Assembly (NCBI GenBank): GCA_963642885.1
Contig: CAVIJI010000014.1
Location: 1 to 41,230 of the forward strand
Reading direction: 5' to 3'
DNA length: 41,230 nucleotides
From: UMGS1696 sp963642885
GTDB lineage: Bacteria > Bacillota > Clostridia > Oscillospirales > CAG-272
Shown: positions 33,427 through 41,230 of the stretch, piece after piece
How the letters are laid out: every line of letters starts with the position of its first letter
Numbering within the stretch: the stretch's first letter is position 1
Notes under the pieces: model-generated
Database searches by the model: none
Told to the model about the DNA's origin: nothing
What the model saw: the letters and a program-made list of their open reading frames with translations, nothing else
Program-made: the position numbers and the translations under genes

Positions 33427-36400
33427 TTAGTCCTTTGGCGAGTATTTCTCCGCTTGATTGATTATGACACGTGCGTAAGTTTGGAAGTCGACCTTGTTGT
33501 CACAAAGTTCATCCATCCAATTTGATTTTGCGGAATATTCAGGTTTGAGCTTCTTCTTCCAATACGCTTTTGAGAACTCGTATGTCTTCTCAAGCGCGTA
33601 GAGCTGTTGTGCTGTGCTCAGACTTGACCACTTGTAATTTGACGGAAGATAATTTGTAATCTTGTAAGCAAAGTCTCCTGTGTTTCTGATATAGTTGTCG
33701 AACTCTTCAAGCGTCATTTCGTAATCTTCTTTGTTCACACTGAACGTAGCGTTTGCTTTCGTTGTGGGTGCTTTGTAGATTGCGTTTTCGTAATTGTCGA
33801 GCTTTTCATTCTTTGCTTTTTGGTAAACGCTTGTTACAAGTTTTTCGACTTTCATATTCGGAACGAAAGTGTTCAGGTCGTATTCCGCTTGCAGTGACAC
33901 ATACCACATATCCGTACCTTCCACTATCTTCGCGCCGTGCTCGGTGATGTACTTATTGATGTTGCTGTACGGCACACCGAACGCTTTTGAGCCCGTCTGA
34001 ATGGAACGAAGGTCTCTCAGCATATACGAATAGGCTTCTGTGTCTCCGGCGTTGTACGCTTTTGCCATAATGTCATAGAAGTTTTTGTTCGTTCTTGCGT
34101 TTGCGTTGCCGAGGTTATAGTAAACTTTGTTGAGTTCCCACTGTGCCACGTAAGCCCCTGTTGCGTCAACGGCTGTTCTTGCTATAGCGGACAAATCTCT
34201 TTTAAGAGTAGAACCGGGGATGCCGAGAATCTGTGCCAGTGAAGATATCATGTCGGTGGCGTAGTTAGACTTTGTTTTTTGGTTTTCGTAGTCCTCCTTT
34301 CCAAGGCTCTTGAAGAAGTAGATTGTGTTGTTTGTGAGGTCTGCTATAGGCTGCAAGTCCATCCTCTCAGGGTCAAAGCTTTGCATTGCGCTTGTGATTG
34401 TGTCATACCATGCTCCGATTATCGGAACACTGAACAAGCCGTCAACTACATTTGAAGAGAATACATCCGAGAATGTTGTTTTGTCTCCGGCTTTAACTCC
34501 TATAAATCTTTCCAAAAATTTCTTTGCAAAGTCTTCGGGGTCTTTGGGCGAATCGTGTCTCCACATTCCGACAAGAGACGAGACTATAGGCTCAAGTATC
34601 AGGTTCGAGATAACATAACAGCCGATAGCATTTGTTAGCTGTTTTTTAGCTCCTGTTTTGCCGTTTCTGACGTTTTCCACCGCCGAGATAAGTGTTGCTG
34701 CGGTCTTTACAGGTTCGTTCATGAAAGGGTACAGTGTTTTGAAAAGCCTGTTTGTGCTTATCGGGGCGGTGTCAAGAATCGAATCAACAACCTGCGTCTT
34801 GCCGATAATCTCATTGAACTTGTCTGCGACTCGCCTATTGAATTCATCGGTGGACAGTGTATTGCCGTATTTTGCCTTTGCTTCAAGTTCACACGCTTTC
34901 CACATACGCACCCATGTGATTTCATCGGCAAATTCGGCGGGTCTCATTGCAATGTCTTCGGCTGACTGCTGAATATACTTGGCTTTATTATAAGCAGACC
35001 TGAGACTTTGTTCGTCATAGGTTTCTCGTGTGGTAGTTCCTATTCCCGTGTCCGAATATCCCAGTGACTTAATCACGGCAATGCCGGAGTATTCGTTCAT
35101 GGTGTTTAGAATTCTGTTGTATTCCTTACCTTGCTTGAATATGCTGTTTCTGCCGGGGGTTATTTGTGCATATGCGGCGAGGGTGTATTTGGGGTCTATG
35201 ACAAGCCACGACCTTACGAGAGACAACGGCTGTTTCAATGCTGTCGAAATGTTTGCGGAAACTGCCGATTTCTTTGCATTGTTTGAAATGAAATTAAGAA
35301 CTTTGTTTGCGTTCTCCCCCGTTGTGCGCTTTGGCTCGTTGCCGTTGATTTTGTCGATGAAGTCCTGCATATACTTTACACCATTGTTGCCGTATGCCGA
35401 ACTGAGCGCACGTTTTAGTCCGTTCGCGTTGAAAGTTCTTTCCATGCTGTTGTTAAGCGGTGCATATGCTGAATAAGCGGACATATCGTTTACGTGTCTG
35501 TCTGCTATATCGAACACATCTCCGATAACGACAGCGGCGTTAGCATTTTTGTTGAGCTTGTGGGTGAACGATGAATTTTCTATGGTATGCGTATCTGCGA
35601 GGTTTGAGAAGTTTGTGTCCCGTAGTTCGCTTGGTGTGCGAATCGGGAAGTAGTTGCTGTCTTCATAAAGCCTGATTCCGTAGAGCTGCATTGAAGCTTC
35701 ATTGCCCCACTCTGAACAGTTTTCCGACAAGAACTTTCCTATGCCGTCTGCGATTCTCTTGTCGTCCGCTGTCAGCTTTTCCATTAGGGTGCTGTATGTT
35801 GCTTCATCGATAACGTAAACTTTACTTGTTTCGTTGTTTGCGTTTGTGAATGCCGCTCCGCCGTTTTCGAGGTGTCTGCGACCTGCTGCTCTCTTCCATG
35901 TGAGATACAAAGACATGAGCTGATTTTTCGATACCTTAACGTCGTTGCCGTGAATCTTTACATCAATCAAGTTCTTCTTTGCCTTTGTGCTTCCGGCAAT
36001 TGTGCTGTAATTGTCTCCCAGAAGTTCGGACATATACTCTCCGTACTCCTGCTTCATTTTTACCTGACGTGTCTGGGCATTTCTGTACCAGCTTGATATT
36101 TCCTTGCCGGACTCTCCCATTGTTGAGAAGAACAAGTCCGCTGACATAAGGCTGTAGCCTACTCCGTCAAGCAGCTTCTTGAACTGGCTTCGCTCAAATC
36201 CGGTCTCACCGATACGTGTTTTGTGACTTGAAAGCTCGTCAATCCAGCTCTTCGCAAAGGTTTCGGCTTCGACTTTCTTTGTTCCTGTGAAAAAGTCATT
36301 GGACTGCTTGACAAGGTAGTTTACCATTCTTGTAAGGTCTGTGACGGCTTTGATGTAGTCGGCGTTATTGGAAGAATCGACTCCGCTGTTCGGACTTTCG

Positions 36401-39400
36401 TTTGCAAGCTCTGTCAATTTATCAAGCTCAAATTTCAGAGCTTCTATTTGTCTTGTTGACCTTCCTTGATACAGTTCCGAATCGGTGGTGAATTTGCCTG
36501 ACAAGGTGTTGATAACCTTAGAAGCGGCACTGTTTATTCTTTCCTGCTCCGATTGAAGTGTCTCCGTTATTTCTTGCGAATTTACGGTTTTACCGTTCAA
36601 GAGCTTTGTGTTATTCAAAGAAGTGAGGTAACTGCCGACTGCCGCTCTGAGGTTTTGCGGAATGTGCTTCTGCTTAGTAGGATTTGTAAACATCTCATGC
36701 AACCTGCCTATTTCCTTGAGAGCTGTCTTCTGAGCCATGTTTACATTTTTTCTTTCCACCTTGTTTGTCAAGCGTTCGATTTTTCTGTTTGCTTGCTGTA
36801 GCTGCTTTTGTTCTTCGCTGATTTGGCGTGTGAAGTCTCCGTACATTTTGGTCAGCTCGGCTTGATTCCAATCCATAGCGACTTTGAGAGTGGTCTTAGC
36901 GTCTGCGGCTTCTCCCCTTGCGGCGTTTGCTTCTTCTGCAAGGCGTTTGTTTTCGTTTCGCAGAGATTTGTTTTCTGCCGCCACTGTGGGTTTGGCGTTT
37001 TCAAGGTATGCGGCTACAAGAGCGTCTGCTATAGAGTTAACCGTCGCGGTGTCTTCGCCTTCCGAGAATATGTCTGTATTTTCAGAACTCATGTCGTAAT
37101 ACGGGTGTCCGGGAGTTTTCTTTAACGAAGACTGAACCTCGTATATCTGCTCCATCATCTCACTCGGGTTTGTGGTGCTTTCGTTGAAGAAATAAGGATA
37201 GAGGTTGCACAGCTCGCCCCACAGCTCATCTACCGCCATACCGTCGTTAACACGGAGTTTCAGCGTGCCTCTTGCTCTTTTGTAGAAGTCACTGTATGCT
37301 TCTTTGCCGAAATCGTCTTTTACTGCGTCGGTCATTTTGAATTTAAGGCTCTTGATGTGGTTATATGCATCGTTGAACTCATCGTACAGCGGGTTTGTGT
37401 TTTCTATGCGGAACTCGTTGTAGAGGTTCTGAGCCGTTACATTTGCCATTTGACGGACTTCATCTCTATACGCTGCGGGGGTTGTTGCTTTCGGGTGCTC
37501 GATAACGTCAAAGAATTTCGTGAGCTGTTCGTTTACCTGTGATGTCGATACGCCGGGCATACCTGACGCTATTTTCTTTGCTACTGCGGCTTTTGCTGTC
37601 GGAGAAACGGCTTTTGCTTTTCCTCCGAGCGGAGCGGTTGAAACAAGCTGCCTTTCAAGATATGCCGCTCTTTCTGCTTCGCGGACTTTCTTCTTTTCCT
37701 CTGCTGTCATTAGCTCTTTGGAATAGCGGATGTCTTTGTTGTCTTTATCGAACGTGCCTATGTTGTCTGTTGCGGACTTGATTTGTTCAGGAGTGAATGC
37801 CACGTAATAGTCTGTATTGTCAGTGTTATATGCAATGCCATCGTAGCCTGTTGAATCCTTGAGCATTTCGAGGTATGCTTCTGTCACGTCTTTGTTTCCT
37901 GCGGCAATACCGTTGAGAAAACCTTTGATTAACTCAGCGTCGTTTGAACCGTAGTCGAAATCGGTAAGTTCATACTCTTTGTTGATGTCATTGCCTTTCC
38001 ATTCGCCGTCAATGTATTCGTCGCGGTGTTCTATTGCAAAGTCAAGGAATTTCTCCCACTCTTTACGAGATATTTCCATAACCTCCGCGCTTGCGGGTTT
38101 CTTGATGTCGAGATATGCTTCAACAACTCTGTCGCCGTATCTTTCGGCGGAAGATTTGTTGTCGACAAAGTAATATCCCACACCGAGCTTTTCTCCGTGC
38201 TTGCCGCGATTGGCGAGAGAGAACGTCCAGGAGTCGGCGTTTGTTCCATGGTATACAACTTTAGGTGTGCCGTCTGAGTTTACGACTTTGCTTGAGGTTT
38301 CTGGGTGTGTCTCCCAGTCTCCGAACCAACGCTTGAATTGTTGCGTTTTTGTTACATTTTCGATTTTCATATTGACAGGCGAGCCGGAATCGCGTATACT
38401 ATGGACATAGCCATCAAGCACTGTCTTTCCACCGGGGAATTGTACCCCGGATGCATTGTACAGATTGTTGGCTTTTTTATTGTCTATATAGAATACTCTC
38501 ACATTGTCTGCAGAATCGTTATTTATGGCATCCGTCAATTGATTTATAGCATTGTTCCTTGTGTGAATTGTTGTTATGGCATTGCTATCAACTCTTTCGC
38601 CATTCAATTGACCATACCCATCAATTTCAACTGCCGCAAACATAGGCTTGTTGTTGTATGACAAATCGAGAATAGCGATTACACTTGAGTTGGACTTGGT
38701 TTTTGAAGCGATTATTGCTATAGGAGATTCAAGAGCTTTCGGTATTTGTTTGAGGTTTGCTTCTCCGAAATCATGGTCTTGCACATTTCCTTTCAGAATG
38801 TCAGACAGGTGTCCTGTCCCATATGTCATGGGCAGAGGATTCAGCCCTATCTTTGTGAAAACCTCCGGCGTTTTGCCGACAACAAGAGTGTCGTATTTTG
38901 GAATAATTCCGTTTTTGTAGTCTTCGATTTGCTCTGAGAAAGATTTGGAGTAGTCGTATTTATCAAGCTGCTTGGAATACCTTACTGCATTTCCGGGTGA
39001 CAGTTCCCATGCGGCTTTAGGCAAATTTTCTTTGGGGGCTGTCGCTGTTATTAGTTTTCCTTTTCTATCAACAATGTCGAAATACTGCTCGATTTCAGAA
39101 ACGTAATCGGCGGTTTTTTTGTTATTCTGCCAACCTGATGATGTTTCCTTGCCTGTGCCGCTTCCGTCTCCTTCGTATACCATGAAGTAAGCTCTTCCAT
39201 CTTGCTTAATGGATTTTGCGGTTTCGAGGATAACATTTGCTCTTGCATCTGTTTCTTTGATAACATTGAGAACATTTGCGCATGTAGCCGTGTCAGCTCT
39301 ATTTCCATCGCGTAGATAATCAAGAGTGGCTTTATTGACTTCTTCGCTTCTGTTGTATGGGTCGAACAACATATTTTTCGTGCCATTTTCACGCAGGTAA

Positions 39401-41230
39401 TCTGTGGCGAGGTCAAAACGACCGCCGCCTATATCAATGTTGGTTTCGCCGAACTTGACATTCTGATTCTTAAAAAGAGCAGGAACTTGTTTAATCGAGG
39501 TTTTCCATGAGGATATGGACTGTGCAACGGGTGTTCCTGTATCAGTATCAAGCTGCTTGGAAAATCTAACGTCGGACAGCGTGTTCAGCACTTTCAGTCT
39601 GTCCGCTTCGTTGCCGTTTTCGTATGTTTTGGTTTCTATCCCCGCTTTGTTCAGTGCTGTTGTAACGTCGGAGTTTATGTCTGATGGAACTATGGCATAC
39701 TTGACCTCGTCAAGACCTACCACTCTTTCGGGCTTTGCTTCAAAGATATCAACCGGCGCGGACTTGATATCGTCTACAAGTTCCTTGAAGTCTGCCGCTA
39801 CAGCAGGAGTGAGTTTATACTGAGTTAGAACTTTTTTGATGTTGGCTTCGGTATTGTTTCTTGAAGCCTCCGCGAGAACAGAACCTATTCTGTCCTGTTC
39901 GATGAAACGGTTGTCAATTCCGCTCTCCGCATCCATTATTCTGTTTATGATAGCGGTCAAACGGTTGGCAAAACTATCCCATGCAGCTTTTGCTTCTTCT
40001 GGTGTTCTGTGAGCAAGTCTGCCTTTATCGGCTCTTATTTCATCGAGAGAACTGTACTCTGTTGCACTTTCCGCGCGGATTGTCTTTGCCCCAACAAAAG
40101 TTGATGTTGCGTTTTTAGCGCTGCCGTCTCCTTGTGACTTCATCGAAAGAACTATATTGTCAAGCGTGACGGGATAATGCGTTGCGGAGAAAGAGCGGGG
40201 ACTGCCGTCGCGCGTATACTGGTCTTTGCCGTTTGAAACACCTGACTTCTTTTCACCGCCGTCAAACAGGCTGTGAAGCCATTTCAAATAATCCTCTTGG
40301 TTTACAGCTTCTTTAATAGCGTTGTCAGTAGCTTTTGTGTCTACTTCCGATTTTACGGTTTCAGCACCGTTTGCAAGATAATTACGCGCTTTGATTACCT
40401 GAGAAGACAGCTGTGCTACAGTCATATTGTCTATCGCGTTTTGTGCTTCTTCTGCGGTAAGTCCCGACTGCATTAAATAATCGGTGTATGCGGCTTTGAA
40501 AGCGTCTCCGTGCTCACTCATCCATCTCTTGCGGGCACTCATGGGCGATTCATTTGCTTGCGGACGCATTTCATTTACGGTGTCTGCTCCGAGTTTATCA
40601 ATAAGGAATTCTGACTGCTCTACCTGTTCTGCCGGAAGAGTGGTTTTTGTTTCTTTGGTGACAGAATCTATTGTTTTTCCCTGCGTATCGGCGAGATAAA
40701 CCTGCATCATCCGCGGATTATCGCTTTGCTTTGAGATTATACCGTCAACGCCGCCGTCCGTGTTGAGCTGTTCTTCAAAGTAATTTCCGTAAGGATACAG
40801 TGCGGAGATATTATCCTGACCGAATTTACTGTAAAGCTCATAGTACTTATCGCGTAACTTGTCCGTGACTTTGCTATTCGCTTCGTATTCTATTCTCGGG
40901 AATGTCGGTGTCCATGCGTCGGCTGAATAAACCTTGTTGTCCGAGTATGCGGGATTGATTGTATCGGAAGTGAAAACGAGAGAGATATCCCCGAAATTGG
41001 AGTGACCTACATCACCTCTGGCAATTGCAATAGACGGCATAGCAAATCCGCCGAGTTCGTATGACTTCATGAAGCTGTCTGCTGTGAGGTTGTGGATTGC
41101 GAAAAGTCCGTTTGATTCATCAACGTTCAACTCCATAGAGAACTTTCTTCCATCGGAAGAGTTTCCGCTTTTGTGATTGCCGTTTTTAATCTGCTGCTGA
41201 ATCGCTTTGAAAGAGCCTGTGTTCTCTACC
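33427..41230 (-). CDS. Giant phage-type polyvalent protein (5' end outside window)
   Basis: At least 2600 residues are visible and the frame is still open at the right edge. The first ATG (41136) is internal because coding sequence of the same character continues upstream. The layout, by position, runs as follows. 39570-41127 holds an N-terminal polyvalent-associated region (SNGLFAIHNLT, ELGGFAMPSIAI). 39020-39440 holds a SAM-methyltransferase-like module (DIGGGRFDLATDYL, MLFDPYNRS). 38340-38910 holds a MuF-C-like nuclease-toxin module (VVGKTPEVF, MTYGTGHL). 37730-38330 holds an ADP-ribosyltransferase-like module (VVYHGT, GVGYYFVDNKSSAERYG, YDGIAYN). 36690-37000 is a coiled coil. A large alpha-helical C-terminus has a hydrophobic segment at 34560-34635. 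Such proteins are thought to enter the host with phage or plasmid DNA and act on host defences. Domain calls are by motif only. Confidence 0.85.
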   Translation of the reverse strand, partial: VENTGSFKAIQQQIKNGNHKSGNSSDGRKFSMELNVDESNGLFAIHNLTADSFMKSYELGGFAMPSIAIARGDVGHSNFGDISLVFTSDTINPAYSDNKVYSADAWTPTFPRIEYEANSKVTDKLRDKYYELYSKFGQDNISALYPYGNYFEEQLNTDGGVDGIISKQSDNPRMMQVYLADTQGKTIDSVTKETKTTLPAEQVEQSEFLIDKLGADTVNEMRPQANESPMSARKRWMSEHGDAFKAAYTDYLMQSGLTAEEAQNAIDNMTVAQLSSQVIKARNYLANGAETVKSEVDTKATDNAIKEAVNQEDYLKWLHSLFDGGEKKSGVSNGKDQYTRDGSPRSFSATHYPVTLDNIVLSMKSQGDGSAKNATSTFVGAKTIRAESATEYSSLDEIRADKGRLAHRTPEEAKAAWDSFANRLTAIINRIMDAESGIDNRFIEQDRIGSVLAEASRNNTEANIKKVLTQYKLTPAVAADFKELVDDIKSAPVDIFEAKPERVVGLDEVKYAIVPSDINSDVTTALNKAGIETKTYENGNEADRLKVLNTLSDVRFSKQLDTDTGTPVAQSISSWKTSIKQVPALFKNQNVKFGETNIDIGGGRFDLATDYLRENGTKNMLFDPYNRSEEVNKATLDYLRDGNRADTATCANVLNVIKETDARANVILETAKSIKQDGRAYFMVYEGDGSGTGKETSSGWQNNKKTADYVSEIEQYFDIVDRKGKLITATAPKENLPKAAWELSPGNAVRYSKQLDKYDYSKSFSEQIEDYKNGIIPKYDTLVVGKTPEVFTKIGLNPLPMTYGTGHLSDILKGNVQDHDFGEANLKQIPKALESPIAIIASKTKSNSSVIAILDLSYNNKPMFAAVEIDGYGQLNGERVDSNAITTIHTRNNAINQLTDAINNDSADNVRVFYIDNKKANNLYNASGVQFPGGKTVLDGYVHSIRDSGSPVNMKIENVTKTQQFKRWFGDWETHPETSSKVVNSDGTPKVVYHGTNADSWTFSLANRGKHGEKLGVGYYFVDNKSSAERYGDRVVEAYLDIKKPASAEVMEISRKEWEKFLDFAIEHRDEYIDGEWKGNDINKEYELTDFDYGSNDAELIKGFLNGIAAGNKDVTEAYLEMLKDSTGYDGIAYNTDNTDYYVAFTPEQIKSATDNIGTFDKDNKDIRYSKELMTAEEKKKVREAERAAYLERQLVSTAPLGGKAKAVSPTAKAAVAKKIASGMPGVSTSQVNEQLTKFFDVIEHPKATTPAAYRDEVRQMANVTAQNLYNEFRIENTNPLYDEFNDAYNHIKSLKFKMTDAVKDDFGKEAYSDFYKRARGTLKLRVNDGMAVDELWGELCNLYPYFFNESTTNPSEMMEQIYEVQSSLKKTPGHPYYDMSSENTDIFSEGEDTATVNSIADALVAAYLENAKPTVAAENKSLRNENKRLAEEANAARGEAADAKTTLKVAMDWNQAELTKMYGDFTRQISEEQKQLQQANRKIERLTNKVERKNVNMAQKTALKEIGRLHEMFTNPTKQKHIPQNLRAAVGSYLTSLNNTKLLNGKTVNSQEITETLQSEQERINSAASKVINTLSGKFTTDSELYQGRSTRQIEALKFELDKLTELANESPNSGVDSSNNADYIKAVTDLTRMVNYLVKQSNDFFTGTKKVEAETFAKSWIDELSSHKTRIGETGFERSQFKKLLDGVGYSLMSADLFFSTMGESGKEISSWYRNAQTRQVKMKQEYGEYMSELLGDNYSTIAGSTKAKKNLIDVKIHGNDVKVSKNQLMSLYLTWKRAAGRRHLENGGAAFTNANNETSKVYVIDEATYSTLMEKLTADDKRIADGIGKFLSENCSEWGNEASMQLYGIRLYEDSNYFPIRTPSELRDTNFSNLADTHTIENSSFTHKLNKNANAAVVIGDVFDIADRHVNDMSAYSAYAPLNNSMERTFNANGLKRALSSAYGNNGVKYMQDFIDKINGNEPKRTTGENANKVLNFISNNAKKSAVSANISTALKQPLSLVRSWLVIDPKYTLAAYAQITPGRNSIFKQGKEYNRILNTMNEYSGIAVIKSLGYSDTGIGTTTRETYDEQSLRSAYNKAKYIQQSAEDIAMRPAEFADEITWVRMWKACELEAKAKYGNTLSTDEFNRRVADKFNEIIGKTQVVDSILDTAPISTNRLFKTLYPFMNEPVKTAATLISAVENVRNGKTGAKKQLTNAIGCYVISNLILEPIVSSLVGMWRHDSPKDPEDFAKKFLERFIGVKAGDKTTFSDVFSSNVVDGLFSVPIIGAWYDTITSAMQSFDPERMDLQPIADLTNNTIYFFKSLGKEDYENQKTKSNYATDMISSLAQILGIPGSTLKRDLSAIARTAVDATGAYVAQWELNKVYYNLGNANARTNKNFYDIMAKAYNAGDTEAYSYMLRDLRSIQTGSKAFGVPYSNINKYITEHGAKIVEGTDMWYVSLQAEYDLNTFVPNMKVEKLVTSVYQKAKNEKLDNYENAIYKAPTTKANATFSVNKEDYEMTLEEFDNYIRNTGDFAYKITNYLPSNYKWSSLSTAQQLYALEKTYEFSKAYWKKKLKPEYSAKSNWMDELCDNKVDFQTYARVIINQAEKYSPKD

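Noticed and set aside
41134..41136. ATG at 41136 as the start of the giant protein
   Set aside because: The frame stays open to the window edge with protein-like sequence, and no ribosome binding site precedes this ATG.

Overview
The window looks like a scaffold from an uncultured, gut-type Clostridia bacterium (Bacillota, probably the Oscillospirales side). The basis is gene content: GatCAB amidotransferase, FtsK/SpoIIIE, VanY-type carboxypeptidase, Asn/Gln-rich N-terminal extensions on envelope proteins, strong Shine-Dalgarno sites, consensus TTGACA/TATAAT promoters and TTG/GTG starts. The lineage below class is a guess. Two runs of N (10 and 87 bases) show that this is a draft or metagenome-derived scaffold.

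Region 1 (1-12.6 kb, all minus strand) is housekeeping. In transcription order it holds ftsK, tmk, a DJ-1/PfpI protein, 5-formyl-THF cyclo-ligase, a CPBP membrane protease, mltG, endonuclease IV, gatC, gatA and gatB. Two copies of a ~77-bp palindromic miniature repeat sit just after the gatC and gatB stop codons. Region 2 (12.6-21.6 kb) holds a GH109-like Gfo/Idh/MocA gene, a small lipoprotein and a zinc-uptake operon (zur-znuA-znuC-znuB). A perfect consensus promoter drives that operon and two Fur-box-like palindromes cover it. Divergent from it lie a MIF-like tautomerase, a flavin reductase-like protein and an EF-G paralogue. Downstream of the EF-G paralogue is a striking array of 109-111-bp tandem repeats, each carrying two hairpins.

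Region 3 (21.6-32 kb) is an envelope block. VanY-type carboxypeptidase, HtrA protease, response regulator and histidine kinase lie on the minus strand. Divergent from them is a lipoprotein that fuses a DigH/GHL10-type glycosyl hydrolase to an Amidase_3 domain, followed by a strongly promoted surface protein with a discoidin-like domain and a C-terminal membrane anchor.

Region 4 (from ~32.06 kb to the right edge) is an integrated mobile element. Its left junction is the 3' end of a tRNA gene. Its tyrosine integrase reads through that tRNA fragment and stops inside the chromosomal terminator. The rest is one giant phage-type polyvalent protein, at least 2600 residues and still open at the window edge. 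It has recognisable methyltransferase-like, MuF-C-like and ADP-ribosyltransferase-like modules separated by a recurring R-Y/F-S-K-Q/E-L motif. The tandem hairpin array and the punctuated polyvalent protein are the least explained parts of the window.
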